A DNA stretch of 64,000 nucleotides from a candidate division KSB1 bacterium (GCA_034521575.1 JAXHMJ010000002.1:466706-530705); one strand, 5' to 3'. Positions 36,773 to 47,186 are shown, counted from the first letter of the stretch. Numbers and translations are program-made. Notes: a model not told the origin generated them from the letters alone.

Positions 36773-38065
36773 TTACCTGCCATCCGGATTCTGCTCCACA
36801 ATCACCCCGACCCCGTCCGGAATAACCGTGATATCAGCATCCGCACCCTTGATGCGCTGCGCTTTACGCAGCGCTTCGGACATGCTGAATGCGTGATCAA
36901 TGTGCATATCCAAGATGACTTGCGGATCGCATTGATCGGTCACCAGAATGACCCGATGCTCCTTGAGCACGCGTGCCAGAATCTGAAACTGCCATTGGTC
37001 GGGGACAGTCTCGTTCTGCGGGGTACGCAGCACGGCTTTTAGGACCTGTTCCGGACTGTCAGCCTCCGCCATGGAGCGGTAAAATCCCTCACCGCCGTGA
37101 CCGTCCGCGCAGGAGGCAGCCACAATAAGGACCGCACCCGGTTTGGCCGTGGCTGCTGCGGTGTTCATGGCTTTGACGGACTGGTAGATATTCTGATCCA
37201 GGGGATAGCCGTTGTTGGAACTGATGACAATGTCTGCCGGGGCTGCGGGAACCCGGCAATACCTGTTCAAAAAACGGCAGCCTTTGCTGTGGGCTTTTTC
37301 CGAATCTCCCGACACGGCCGAAATGATTTTTTTATCCTGGTTTAGAATTAGGTTAAGAATGAATTGTAGGTTGAGTTGCCTGGCGGCATACAGCATATCT
37401 TTATGCAGCGGATTGCCGTCCAGGATTCCGCTTTTGGCGTTCGGATGTGCGATAAATGTTGAACAGTGATTGGCGAGTACGGTCTGGTAGCCGGCTATTC
37501 CCGGTAGCACACTCTTGCGGCCGCCGGAAAATCCGGCGAAAAAATGCGGTTCGATAAATCCTTCTGCAATCAGTAAATCCGCTTCAGATGCTTCTTTGTT
37601 CACCCATAATTCGCCGCCGGACGGCAGTGTTCCGAGATAGCTCAAGTTCTCAGGGTCGTGGCAGTCATGCATCAGAAGGGTCTCTGTTTGAACAACCGAT
37701 TCTCCCATCATGGAGACCAGCTCGTTCCGGGAGGGAGGCCGGTGTGAGCCAGTCGCGACCAGTATTTTGATCTGCGCGGCAGGATTGCCGCGACGAATGC
37801 GCTCTAATAGCCTCGGCAGTGTCAAATGACTGGGCAGCGGACGCGTGTGGTCACTGGTGATGATAACGATATTGTATTTATTCTGTGATAATGATTCAAG
37901 GGACAGGCTGTCGACGGGCTGGTCCAGGGCCTGATCGATCAGGCGGGTTTCCGAAGCGGCGGGTTGATAATCGTCCAGTCTGGATTTCAGCACGTTGACG
38001 GATATCGAGTCCGGAATCTCCAGCGTCAGATTGGTTTTATGAAAAGGAATTTTGAAATTCGGCAT
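36773..38065 (-). CDS. larA: LarA-like nickel-dependent racemase (DUF2088)
   Basis: The 430-aa protein matches the lactate-racemase family: SDHTRPLPSHLTLP, LVATGSHRPPSRNEL, the GFIEPHFFAGFSGGRKSVLPG segment with the residues that bind the nickel pincer cofactor, and STFIAHPNAK. Several LarA homologues act on other 2-hydroxy acids, so the exact substrate is open. The cofactor genes larB, larC and larE are not in this window. Confidence 0.88.
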   Translation of the reverse strand: MPNFKIPFHKTNLTLEIPDSISVNVLKSRLDDYQPAASETRLIDQALDQPVDSLSLESLSQNKYNIVIITSDHTRPLPSHLTLPRLLERIRRGNPAAQIKILVATGSHRPPSRNELVSMMGESVVQTETLLMHDCHDPENLSYLGTLPSGGELWVNKEASEADLLIAEGFIEPHFFAGFSGGRKSVLPGIAGYQTVLANHCSTFIAHPNAKSGILDGNPLHKDMLYAARQLNLQFILNLILNQDKKIISAVSGDSEKAHSKGCRFLNRYCRVPAAPADIVISSNNGYPLDQNIYQSVKAMNTAAATAKPGAVLIVAASCADGHGGEGFYRSMAEADSPEQVLKAVLRTPQNETVPDQWQFQILARVLKEHRVILVTDQCDPQVILDMHIDHAFSMSEALRKAQRIKGADADITVIPDGVGVIVEQNPDGR

Positions 38066-38294
38066 GGGGTCATTGATGTTTTGAATAGATGTTTATAAAA
38101 TCAAGGTATGAAAAAAATCGATGTTTTGCAAACAAAGTCGGATGTGATATAGATTAATGCATTATCTTGGATAGCCATAGATCCGGCAGGGTAGAGGTGA
38201 ATCGGATTATTCGCGCGCAAAACTGTTGGAAAGGGCTGTAAACGGAACGGGCGTTCTCAGCCGTGAAAAAGAGTTAAAAATGAAACAACCTACA

Positions 38295-38331
38295 GCATCT
38301 GGTTTCCAAATACAATTTGAAAACCAGATGC
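38295..38331 (-). terminator. Strong hairpin downstream of ftsH
   Basis: Two 17-base arms (38295-38311 and 38315-38331) pair with one mismatch and a 3-base loop. In minus-strand reading a T-rich stretch follows, about 30 bases after the ftsH stop. It probably ends the ftsH transcript. Confidence 0.6.
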
Positions 38332-38358
38332 GTTTCAATGCAAAAAAAAGAGAGGTTT

Positions 38359-40284
38359 TTATTCTCCGTCATTCTCGATAATTTCATCCAGCTCTTCACC
38401 GGCAATTTCTTCGTCTTCCAGCAGCCGCTTTACCACTTTGTCAAGCACCTTGCGCCGGTTTTCAAGGACTTTTCGGGTTCTGTCATGTGCTTGCTTGAGC
38501 AATTCCTGTACTGCCTTGTCGACTTTATATGCTGTGGATTCACTGAAATCGCGTTTCTGCGATAGCTGCTGTCCGAGGAACACCTGACCCTGCTGTTGAC
38601 CCAGAGCGATGTTCTGGAATTTATCGCTCATACCCCATTCCAGCACCATTCGCCGGGCCAATTGGGTCGCCTGTTTCAAATCGTTTTCCGCGCCGGTGGT
38701 GGCGGTGTTGAAAAACAGCTCTTCGGCCGCGCGGCCGCCCATCATGACGCTCAGCTGATCCAGCATATACTCTTTTTTGTACACATATTTTTCCTCTTCC
38801 GGAAACTGCTCAGTGACACCCATGGCGCGGGTGCGCGGAATAATCGATATTTTGTGCACCGGATGCGTTTCGGTCAGAATCACGGAACTTACAGCATGTC
38901 CGGCTTCGTGATACGCGATCATTTTCTTTTCTTCATCCGACAGCACCAGACCGCGGCGTGTCAGGCCCATCATCACCTTGTCGCGCGCCTGATCGACATC
39001 CTGCTGGGTGATTTCGCTTTTATTTTTGCGTCCCGCCATGAGCGCCGCCTCGTTGAGCAGATTCTCCAGATCCGCGCCGCTGAATCCCGGTGTGCTTTTG
39101 GCCACCTGTTCCAGGTTTACATCATCCGCCATGGTTTTGCGGTCGGCATACATTTTCAAAATTTCCAGACGGTCTTTCAGTTTGGGAGCCGGCACAATCA
39201 CCTGGCGATCAAAACGACCGGGTCGGCGCAGAGCCGAGTCCAGGATGTCCGGCCGGTTGGTCGCGGCCATGGCAATGACGCTTTCATTGGGTTCGAATCC
39301 GTCCATTTCGGACAAGAGCTGATTCAGCGTCTGTTCGCGTTCATCATGACCGCCGCCGAGTCCGGCGCCGCGCTGGCGTCCGATGGAATCCAGTTCATCG
39401 ATGAAAATGATGCTGGGGGCGTTTTTTTTCGCCTGCTCAAACAGATCGCGCACCCGTGAGGCGCCCACCCCGACAAACATTTCCATAAAATCAGAGCCGG
39501 TGATGCTGAAAAACGGCACACCCGCTTCTCCAGCCACGGCGCGTGCCAGCAGGGTCTTGCCGCATCCCGGTGGTCCCAGCAGCAGCATACCGCTGGGGAT
39601 TTTACCGCCTAATTTCTGGATGCGTTCCGGTTCTTTAAGATAACTGACCACTTCCTGCAGCTCTTCCTTGGCGGATTCCGCTCCGGCGACATCCTCAAAT
39701 GTGGTATCCTCTTTGGATACGGTGTGCAGTTTGGCGCGGCTCTTGCCGATGCTGAACAGTCCGCCCTGGGATCCGCCGCCCTGCATGCGTTTGTATTGAC
39801 TGTAGAAAATCAAACCCAGAAAAATCAGAGGCGCAAATATCAGCAGGGTGGTCCACCAGTTGGTGTCCCGTTCCGGTTGGGTTGCTATCGTGACCTGATT
39901 TTCTTCGAGCATGGACATGAGTTTTTCATCACCGAATTTGGGGAAAAAAGTGACAAAGTCGCTATATTGTACCGTATCACCGCGGGCGTTCACCAGTTGC
40001 GCCTGATTTTTCAGAGAGCCCTGAATGCGGCTGCCGCGTACGGTAACCTGAGTGATTTTGTTCTCCTGAAGATGCGTTTTAAAGCTTGAATAAGGAATTT
40101 TTACCGACTGGTCGAAGGAGCCAAACGCCCACTGCAGGATGAGATACACAATGATGGCAAAAAACACCACCCGTATCCAGGATACGGGTCCCGCCTGCTG
40201 CGGCGGTGGCGGTGGAGTCGGTTTGTTTGAAGAATTCTTGCGAGTCTTTTGATTTTTGGATTTTTTGTTCTGCTTTTCCGGCAT
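38359..40284 (-). CDS. ftsH: ATP-dependent zinc metalloprotease FtsH
   Basis: The 641-aa membrane AAA+ protease has two N-terminal helices (about residues 36-55 and 145-165), Walker A GPPGCGKT, Walker [12 protein letters not shown], the second region of homology [20 protein letters not shown] and the zinc site [10 protein letters not shown] conserved aspartate lies further on in [11 protein letters not shown]. It degrades misfolded membrane and regulatory proteins. The N-terminal tail is unusually rich in Lys and Pro ([13 protein letters not shown]). It appears to be transcribed alone. Confidence 0.97.
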   Translation of the reverse strand: MPEKQNKKSKNQKTRKNSSNKPTPPPPPQQAGPVSWIRVVFFAIIVYLILQWAFGSFDQSVKIPYSSFKTHLQENKITQVTVRGSRIQGSLKNQAQLVNARGDTVQYSDFVTFFPKFGDEKLMSMLEENQVTIATQPERDTNWWTTLLIFAPLIFLGLIFYSQYKRMQGGGSQGGLFSIGKSRAKLHTVSKEDTTFEDVAGAESAKEELQEVVSYLKEPERIQKLGGKIPSGMLLLGPPGCGKTLLARAVAGEAGVPFFSITGSDFMEMFVGVGASRVRDLFEQAKKNAPSIIFIDELDSIGRQRGAGLGGGHDEREQTLNQLLSEMDGFEPNESVIAMAATNRPDILDSALRRPGRFDRQVIVPAPKLKDRLEILKMYADRKTMADDVNLEQVAKSTPGFSGADLENLLNEAALMAGRKNKSEITQQDVDQARDKVMMGLTRRGLVLSDEEKKMIAYHEAGHAVSSVILTETHPVHKISIIPRTRAMGVTEQFPEEEKYVYKKEYMLDQLSVMMGGRAAEELFFNTATTGAENDLKQATQLARRMVLEWGMSDKFQNIALGQQQGQVFLGQQLSQKRDFSESTAYKVDKAVQELLKQAHDRTRKVLENRRKVLDKVVKRLLEDEEIAGEELDEIIENDGE

Positions 40285-40308
40285 GTTGTGTCCTGTTTTT
40301 TATCATTT

Positions 40309-40634
40309 TCATAACTCTTTATTATAAACATGTGGCCGGATGCAACTATTTCTAATAATTTGCGAGATGAGAAGAAGTAGATTGAACCTGGATAGAAAAT
40401 ACATATGATCAAAGCGAAATTGGTTCGACTCGAACAGTTGCATGAAAAAGGCATAGGCTTTTTCATGATCACAGTCGGTATAATATCCGTTCAACCTGGT
40501 TAATGTATCAGTTGCAAAAATACCACACGTTTGTTGCCGTCGATAAAAGGATGATTCATGACCAGGCTTTCCATTAACGCGGCAGATTCCTCAATAAGAT
40601 TCTGATAATATCCGGTTTGTGGACGCATTAAATT
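40309..40634 (-). pseudogene. Doc/Fic-type toxin remnant, 5' end replaced by a dispersed repeat
   Basis: The minus strand encodes RPQTGYYQNLIEESAALMES and the Fic-like motif HPFIDGNKR, then after a frame change near 40520 the Doc-like C-terminal part (TDTLTRLNGYYTDCDHEKAY). The N-terminal 40-50 residues are missing because the dispersed repeat copy A begins exactly there. The gene is dead by truncation and frameshift. Confidence 0.75.
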
Positions 40635-40857
40635 CGTAGTACAACTGCTTTTTGTTGTGCTGCGAATGGTCGGAGCAGGTGCTGGACGAAGCGATGCCGC
40701 CGAAAGCTGTCGGAGTGGATGACGAGACGGTAAATCCGCGTGTATCACCGGGATGCTGTCTTGCAGACAGGGTGAAAAAACGGGCAGCGAACAAGACGAA
40801 CGAAACGAACTACAGCATCAGACGGTGATGAGGCTGTAGTTGAACCTGTGCCATGGG
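40634..40857 (+). repeat. Dispersed repeat, diverged copy (A)
   Basis: Starts with the hairpin GTACAACTGCTTTTTGTTGT, shares GGAGCAGGTGCTGGACG, CGGGATGCTG and the GGTGAAAAAACGGGCAGCG block with copies B and C, and lacks part of their middle. It is directly followed by copy B in the same orientation. Short ORFs that cross this region are artefacts of the repeat. Confidence 0.75.
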
Positions 40858-40859
40858 CC

Positions 40860-41160
40860 GGATTCGCGGCTGAATTCCTGAATTCTTGGCAGCGCCTCCG
40901 TAGTACAACTGCTTTTGTTGTGCTACGAATGGTCGGGGCAGGTGCCTGACTGGCAACCGGGATTTCCGCTCTTGCCCTGCACGCTAGCATCGCGGATTGC
41001 TGCACTCCAAAAAACGATGACACCGGAGCTTTTCAGAGCGGATGACAGGACGGGAAATACGAGCGGAACGCCGGGATGCTGGATTGCGGTCAGGATGAAA
41101 AAACGGGCAGCGAACAAAACGAACTGAAAAATAAGACAGGGGATGGGGGCAGGGTTTGAA
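40860..41160 (+). repeat. Dispersed repeat, full copy (B)
   Basis: Nearly identical over about 270 bp to 53579-53850 (copy C), same orientation, including 40 bp before the hairpin. After AAAACGGGCAGCG it ends in GGGGGCAGGGTTTGAACCTG, which resembles the T-arm and 3' acceptor of a tRNA read in antisense, then the small palindrome TCCGCCGACTGGCGGA (41167-41182). Confidence 0.85.
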
Positions 41161-41391
41161 CCTGTGTCCGCCGACTGGCGGAAAAGAGACTGACGATATT
41201 AAATAGAAAATTAATGATATTATTGGTATTAAAGGCTCCTTGGGAACGACGCGGGTATGAGGGGTTTTGAGCTTTGTCCTGGTTTATCAAGTTTGATTCT
41301 CATTCTATCATTTTTTACTTTGGTTGAGATCAGCGGTGTGGAGAGTGTGATTAAATTTAAATATGCCTCCCATCACTGGAAGGCTGTAAAA

Positions 41392-44300
41392 TCAATCCCG
41401 GACGCAGCGAATCGAGAACCCGGTTCGCTTACTGCGCTCGTTGCGACCCACGTATGTACTGCTGTAATTCAGATGGCGGTACCACGCGTGGTAGCTATAG
41501 CTTTCTGACGAGGACCAAAAGTAGGCGTCGTTGCCTATACCGTCGTCATAAACACGATTGTCTAAGCTGTACCCGCCAGGCAGCGCATTAAAGCCACTGG
41601 CTCCAAAGGCGGAATTGTTTTTCAAGTCACCATCACTCCAGAGTGAAGCATTATCGGCCAACTTGCTGCCTTGACTGTTGTTGCCGCGCCATCCAACAAT
41701 ATCGGTTTTTGATTGACTCATGCCTAAAGCCATCTCCAACTCTTTCCACTCATCATCTGTAGGCACATGCCAACCCTCAGGAGCGATATTTCGGCTGTCA
41801 TCAACCGCATACCAGTTGTATAAATAACCAAAAGTTTCAGCATTGCTTTCACTATTGTCGTAGGCGCAATACGCACCGCTTTCTAAATTCATCCATTCTG
41901 AATTGCTCGTCACATTGGGAATCGTGTCTCCGTTGCTATAGTGTGTAACTTTCAAGTTTTCAGCCATCCACCATTGATCACCGATCTTGATGGTTTTGTA
42001 TGTATTACCATCGATGTCGGTCACTGTGCCAGTTGTCTTTTCTGAAACAGTAATATCCAAAGTGAAAGTGTCTGTCAATCCCTCGGTATCGATAACCTCC
42101 ATGTTTATTGTCCGGGTTCCTTTTGTTGAATATTGATGCGTTGCCGTCTTTGAAGTTGAGTACTCCGTATCCCAGTTTCCGTCATTTTCCCAGTCCCAGC
42201 GGACCTGCAAACCTGATGTTGCATCCTCGGCATCGGAACAGTCCGAGGCGTCAAATGTAAAAGTGGTTTCGGTTGTGCCGGAATCAGGAGATATGGCAAA
42301 TGAAGCTTGAGGTGCTGTATTTGTTATTGGGGTATGTTCGCCTTTTATACAGCGAACAGGAAAACCATACCTTTTATTATCATTATTTCGATAGATATCA
42401 GCATGGTCATGATATAAATAACGACACCATGCATCGACGATATCATATCCGGTGCATGACCAAAAGTAGCCGAAATTATTTTTCTTGTGAAATTCACCTA
42501 AATGATCGCGGAATCCGCTAGGCAAGGCGCCAAAACCGCTTGCATTTGTCGCGCCAGTATTGGGTGCAGTCCAATGATCAATACCGGTAGCTTTTAACTT
42601 CCCCCCTTCATCCGTTCCTCTCCATCCTGTTAAACCAGCTTCCTGCAGACTCATTCCCAATGCCATCTCTAACTCTTTCCACTCCTCATCAGTGGGCACA
42701 TGCCAGCCCTCGGGCGCTATATTTCGTGTATTATCAACTGCATACCAATTATACAAATAACCGTAAACATGCGCATTGCTTTCAAGATTATCATAAGCAC
42801 AATAGGCACCAGATGCTAATGCCTGCCATTCCGAATCGATTGTCACATTATGGATTGCATCCCCATTGCGATAATGAGTCACCCTGAGATTCTCCGCCAT
42901 CCACCACTGATCACCAATCTTGACGGTCTGATAGGTATTTCCGTCAATGTCCGTCACCATGCCGGTTTCATAATTTGCATCTAAAACGGTAACCTGCCTC
43001 GTGGTCGAATCTGTCAATCCGCCGCTGTCCACAACCTGTAATTTTACTGTTTTTGTCCCCGGATCTACAAAAGTGTGTGTTGCGGTTTTGGTTGTCGAAT
43101 ACCCGGTATCCCAGATTCCGTCGTTTTCCCAGTCCCAACGTACCTGTAAGGCCGAAACAGCATCCCCTGCATCGGTACATCCTGAAGCATCAAACGTAAA
43201 AATAGTTTCGGTTGTGCCAAAAGAATGTGATATAGAAAACGATGCATTGGGCGTATTGCTCGGTTGAACCGATCCATTTTTGATGCACCGTATAGAAAAA
43301 CCTCTGCGCTTATCACTGTAATCTCGACTTGTGCCTTTGCTATCAAAACTTAATGTCCTGCTCCATGCCACCCCTTGATTCGGCTCAGCTTGGCTTGACG
43401 ACCAATAATTTGCACTTTGCCCAAGCTCATAGAAAATACCATCTTCAAAATAACGAAGTCCACTTGGTAATGCAGTAAACCTGCTTTCATTCGTACCTTG
43501 TTCATCCGAATCTTGCCAATATTCAGTACCTTTATCTTTTAATTTTACACCGGCTATATTCGGTCCACCTAAAAAATTAATAAGCTTTTTCCACTCCTCA
43601 TCAGTCGGCACATGCCATCCTTCTGGAGCAATTACTCTTGGATCCTTTACCGCAAACCAGTTGTATAAATAGCCATACAATTCTGTATTGTTTTCATCAT
43701 TGCCATAGGCGCAATAAGCACAACTTGATAAATTTATCCATTCAGAGTTACTGGTAATATTCGGAATTAAGTCTCCATTGCGGAAATGCGTCACTTTCAG
43801 ATTCTCCGCCATCCACCATTGGTCACCGATCTTTATTGTTTTGTATACATTGCCGTCTTGATCCGTCATCTTTCCTCGTTCAGGAATTTTAAAGTACCAA
43901 ATTTGTGACCAGCTACCATAATTTCCATACATATCCACTGCTCGGACCCTCCAGTACCAAATACCTTGAGTTATTAAATTTCCGGGTGACTCTGTTGATG
44001 TGAGGTCGGCTAAATGGATTTCAGGATTGGTAAAGCTCTGTTCATTACAGACTTGCAGTTCATAAGCCGAAGCATCATCTAAAAAAGACCATTTAAAAGT
44101 TACAATACTGTCTATTAAAGTCGTGTCGTTTATGGGTGACATCAATGGCGGTGCGTCCGGCCCCTGTGTGTCAATGCTGAACGACCAGGTCTCAGACCAA
44201 TCTCCCCAGTTCCCGTGAGAATCACTACCGCGAACCTGCCAACGATAAACGCTATCAGGCAAAGCGATTTGTACTGTATATTCTGGCTTTACAATATCTC

Positions 44301-45687
44301 TATCCGCGATAAAGGGTGAAGCAAATGATCCATCCGAATATATACGAATGTTATAGCCGGTAGCGTCAACAGAGTACCAGCTGAACTCCGGCAAAGAATC
44401 CGCAACCACACTCCCATCGGTCGGACTCTGCAGCTCTGGCGCCTCCGGCACCCGTGCATCAACAACAAAAGACCAAATTTCCGACCACGCGCCCCAATGT
44501 CCCTGCGCATCACAAGCCCGCACGCGCCAGACATAGGACGCATCGTCCAGGGATGACGGCGTGTACAAGGTTTCATTCAAGGCCGTATCGCGAGCCACCG
44601 GTGCCGTGAACGCCGAACGGGTGTCAATCACCACCTCGTAGGTCTGGGCTTCACTCACCTGCTGCCAGCTGAGCGTTGGAGTGTCTGTGTCAAGCACGCT
44701 CCCGTCTGCGGGCTGGGTGAGTGACGGCGCCTCGGGACCGCGGGTATCCAGGGTAAAGCGCCAGACATCCGACCAGTCGCTCCATTTTCCGTTGCGGGAG
44801 GCACGTACCTGCCAGTAGTATAGACCATCATTGAGTGAATCTGGTAGAAAAGAAGGTACAGTCAGTGCCGAATCCTGTGACTCTGGCGATGAAAATCCCG
44901 GTTGATCATCCAGACGAACATGCCAGCTCTGAATGCCCTGCTGTTTCTGCCATTCTAACGTCGGCGGTGAACTGAGCACCGATTGATCCACAGGAGAGAT
45001 TAATTCAGGCGCAGCCGGCACCCGGGTGTCAACGCTGAATGTGCGTGAATTCGACCAGCGTCCGGGTGTGTCCTGTTCATCGCGCGGCCGCACGCGCCAG
45101 TGCCAGGTTGCGGCGCTCAATGGCGTTTCGAGCTTGAATTCTGTGGCGGTCAGGGCAGATTCATTGACCTCCGGGGCCGCGAAATCCTGTTGATCATCGA
45201 TCTGCAGGTCATAGCTGACCGCTCCGGGACAGTCCTGCCACGCCAGTTCGGTTTTATTCTGAAACAGCAGACTGTCCGAGCCCGGCTGCAAAAGTTTGAC
45301 AGTGAACACGTTCCAGGTCAACACCACCGTACGCGTTTCACCTTGATTCAAATCAATACTGTCCTCATAGGCCTGACCGACGGTCACGCTCTGATGCCGT
45401 CCCAGTAAACTCACCGAATAGCCGTTGCCCGGATCCAGTTTGATATCATTTTGAAACCGGCCGTTTTCGGGCCTCAATATCTCATTGTAAACGATCTTGT
45501 TATTGCGCTGAACAATGCACTGCATACTGTCAATGGACGTCTGCGCTTTGGCCAATGTTTCCGGTTCCGCCTGCCGTATCTGCAGCAGCAGATGCGCGGA
45601 TTGATCCTGCGGCTGAAAGATGCCGCAAGACAGGGTGAATAACAGGGCAAGTGCCGGGGTTGTTTTAATGAGTGATGAAATCTTCAT
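41392..45687 (-). CDS. Giant FISUMP-domain lipoprotein with FN3-like and PKD repeats
   Basis: The 1431-aa protein begins with a lipoprotein signal (lipobox ending LSC, Cys21). Residues about 145-600 form five fibronectin-like repeats, each with a WRVR and a closing GxWSxxWxF motif. FISUMP domains start near 606, 908 and 1220, each opening with DGNxYxTxKIGDQWWMAENL and ending in (F)(S/P)(I/V)RC. PKD-like domains of about 75 residues (SGTTETTFTFDASDCSDAED-type) lie before the second and third. It is probably surface-exposed and binds cell-surface or polysaccharide ligands; FISUMP function is unknown. It follows the PEGA gene by 30 bp in the same operon. Remarkably, no frameshift occurs in 4.3 kb. 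Confidence 0.92.
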   Translation of the reverse strand: MKISSLIKTTPALALLFTLSCGIFQPQDQSAHLLLQIRQAEPETLAKAQTSIDSMQCIVQRNNKIVYNEILRPENGRFQNDIKLDPGNGYSVSLLGRHQSVTVGQAYEDSIDLNQGETRTVVLTWNVFTVKLLQPGSDSLLFQNKTELAWQDCPGAVSYDLQIDDQQDFAAPEVNESALTATEFKLETPLSAATWHWRVRPRDEQDTPGRWSNSRTFSVDTRVPAAPELISPVDQSVLSSPPTLEWQKQQGIQSWHVRLDDQPGFSSPESQDSALTVPSFLPDSLNDGLYYWQVRASRNGKWSDWSDVWRFTLDTRGPEAPSLTQPADGSVLDTDTPTLSWQQVSEAQTYEVVIDTRSAFTAPVARDTALNETLYTPSSLDDASYVWRVRACDAQGHWGAWSEIWSFVVDARVPEAPELQSPTDGSVVADSLPEFSWYSVDATGYNIRIYSDGSFASPFIADRDIVKPEYTVQIALPDSVYRWQVRGSDSHGNWGDWSETWSFSIDTQGPDAPPLMSPINDTTLIDSIVTFKWSFLDDASAYELQVCNEQSFTNPEIHLADLTSTESPGNLITQGIWYWRVRAVDMYGNYGSWSQIWYFKIPERGKMTDQDGNVYKTIKIGDQWWMAENLKVTHFRNGDLIPNITSNSEWINLSSCAYCAYGNDENNTELYGYLYNWFAVKDPRVIAPEGWHVPTDEEWKKLINFLGGPNIAGVKLKDKGTEYWQDSDEQGTNESRFTALPSGLRYFEDGIFYELGQSANYWSSSQAEPNQGVAWSRTLSFDSKGTSRDYSDKRRGFSIRCIKNGSVQPSNTPNASFSISHSFGTTETIFTFDASGCTDAGDAVSALQVRWDWENDGIWDTGYSTTKTATHTFVDPGTKTVKLQVVDSGGLTDSTTRQVTVLDANYETGMVTDIDGNTYQTVKIGDQWWMAENLRVTHYRNGDAIHNVTIDSEWQALASGAYCAYDNLESNAHVYGYLYNWYAVDNTRNIAPEGWHVPTDEEWKELEMALGMSLQEAGLTGWRGTDEGGKLKATGIDHWTAPNTGATNASGFGALPSGFRDHLGEFHKKNNFGYFWSCTGYDIVDAWCRYLYHDHADIYRNNDNKRYGFPVRCIKGEHTPITNTAPQASFAISPDSGTTETTFTFDASDCSDAEDATSGLQVRWDWENDGNWDTEYSTSKTATHQYSTKGTRTINMEVIDTEGLTDTFTLDITVSEKTTGTVTDIDGNTYKTIKIGDQWWMAENLKVTHYSNGDTIPNVTSNSEWMNLESGAYCAYDNSESNAETFGYLYNWYAVDDSRNIAPEGWHVPTDDEWKELEMALGMSQSKTDIVGWRGNNSQGSKLADNASLWSDGDLKNNSAFGASGFNALPGGYSLDNRVYDDGIGNDAYFWSSSESYSYHAWYRHLNYSSTYVGRNERSKRTGFSIRCVRD

Positions 45688-45717
45688 AGATGTCCCGCCG
45701 TTGATGTTGATAGTGAT

Positions 45718-46680
45718 TCAATTACCGACTTGATCCGGCATATCAATGCGCAGAATCGTAGATGGCTTGTCCTTTTTTACATGATTGATATAATAATATC
45801 CGCCGCCTGCAGCCGCAACTCCGAGAGCCCACCAGTACCATTTTACGGATTTCAATCCGATTTTTTTAGGGTCCACCGGCTGCATACTGATCCGTCCTCT
45901 GAGCCGCCGTCCGGCCTTGACGCTAATCTGGCCGGTTCTTGGTTCATAGCCGCGATGAGTAATCTGGTATTCAAAATCACCGGGCGGAAGATCGGCGAAC
46001 GTATGACTGCCGTCTGCGGTAAAGGTTCGTCCGGTTGTATGTGTTAACAGGATAGAAGCGTCCGGAGGTGTGACCGCAATGTCAACCACGGCCTTTTCTG
46101 AGCGTGCCTGCAGACCGAGACGCACCAGGGCGTGGTTGAGGTCAACGGATACGACTGTATCCGTGATTGCGTATCCCGGTTTTGCCGCTGAAATGCGGTG
46201 CATACCGGGAACGAGCAGGTGCTGGAGTTCAGCGCTGGCAGGTCCGCCATCAATGCGAATTGCAGCGCCTTGCGGTTCTGTGAGAATGGTCACCGGAATG
46301 GGATCTTTTTTCTCATCACCCGTGATTTGAATTTCCCAGACAGCTTTGCTTTGCAATCGGATACCGGCATCATACAATATGATCTTTTTCGGTCTGAATC
46401 CTGTGTAATAAATTTCCAGCACCCGTTCATTCGGTGACAAGTAGACCATATCCTGGCCCGGCAGATCATCGACTCGCACGATACCATTGTATGACGTATA
46501 CCGGAGTCCGTCAAGATCAGAAATGACTTTAATCGCCGCGCATAGTCTTCCGTTCACATCGCGTACACCGACAAACTCATTTTCAGAAAACACGGGTTCA
46601 CCAACCAGACGCAATTCCGGAATATCTTGAGCAATTGCGGAAATTGCAAAAAGCAGTGTCATCCATATCAAACGTTGCAT
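45718..46680 (-). CDS. PEGA-domain protein with C-terminal membrane helix
   Basis: The 320-aa protein has a signal peptide (RLIWMTLLFAISAIAQ) and two PEGA-like beta repeats in the second half (VTILTEPQGAAIRIDGGPA; VDIAVTPPDASILL, with PPGDFEYQITHRGYEP). A membrane helix near residues 287-303 (WWALGVAAAGGGYYYI) is followed by a short charged tail. PEGA domains are extracytoplasmic, found in surface-layer-like or envelope proteins. It is cotranscribed with the FISUMP lipoprotein and may help present it. Confidence 0.85.
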   Translation of the reverse strand: MQRLIWMTLLFAISAIAQDIPELRLVGEPVFSENEFVGVRDVNGRLCAAIKVISDLDGLRYTSYNGIVRVDDLPGQDMVYLSPNERVLEIYYTGFRPKKIILYDAGIRLQSKAVWEIQITGDEKKDPIPVTILTEPQGAAIRIDGGPASAELQHLLVPGMHRISAAKPGYAITDTVVSVDLNHALVRLGLQARSEKAVVDIAVTPPDASILLTHTTGRTFTADGSHTFADLPPGDFEYQITHRGYEPRTGQISVKAGRRLRGRISMQPVDPKKIGLKSVKWYWWALGVAAAGGGYYYINHVKKDKPSTILRIDMPDQVGN

Positions 46681-47011
46681 GCGACCCCTTTTGATTTGTC
46701 ATGTCCTGAGTGAATTGACATCTTTAATATACTATTTTCCTGAATAAATACAAATATTGTTTAAAAAAGGCACCAGCTGTCGAATCGCCTATGGGGGTCT
46801 TGGCAGTTTGCCGGAACCTATGGCAGTCAAAGCAGTTTGACAAAGGCTTAGCTTAAAAAAACAGGGTCTTGTTTCAGTCCGCGATCTCTGGATCGCTTTA
46901 CACTATCCAAAGTGATCTATGATGAACCCCAATGGATAAATCTGCCTGGTTCATAACATAAAAGTGTAATTTGGAAAAAGCTTTATGCTGCATCGAATTT
47001 TTCTGCTTATA

Positions 47012-47093
47012 TCCAACGGGGTGAACCGCCGGATGCGGACCCGCATGTCCGGTGGTGTGGGGAGGACCGGAGAGAATTCGGCACTTACCCGAT
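47012..47093 (+). ncRNA. Group II intron 3' fragment (domain V/VI-like)
   Basis: The segment 47023-47058 folds into a hairpin of arms 47025-47037 and 47042-47056 with a 4-base loop and a 2-base bulge on the 3' side, the shape of domain V. The flanking GGGGTGAACCGCCGG and TGGTGTGGGGAGGACC follow the pattern seen at the 3' end of bacterial group II introns, with a plausible 3' end near 47092. No reverse transcriptase is present, so only a fragment remains. The rest of the 46681-47186 spacer shows nothing I can name. Confidence 0.5.
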
Positions 47094-47186
47094 TAGCAGT
47101 TTTTGCTGCTTGTGTGCATTTATTTGGACTATTGCGATTGATTTTCTTCAATGGACCGTTTTTAAAATCGCTTTATTGCAAATGAT

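Noticed and set aside
38596-39459. 287-codon plus-strand frame opposite ftsH
   Set aside because: Antisense of the AAA domain; no signals of its own.
41140-41182. Possible second tRNA gene read on the minus strand
   Set aside because: Only a T-arm-like stretch exists; no acceptor, D or anticodon stem can be formed.
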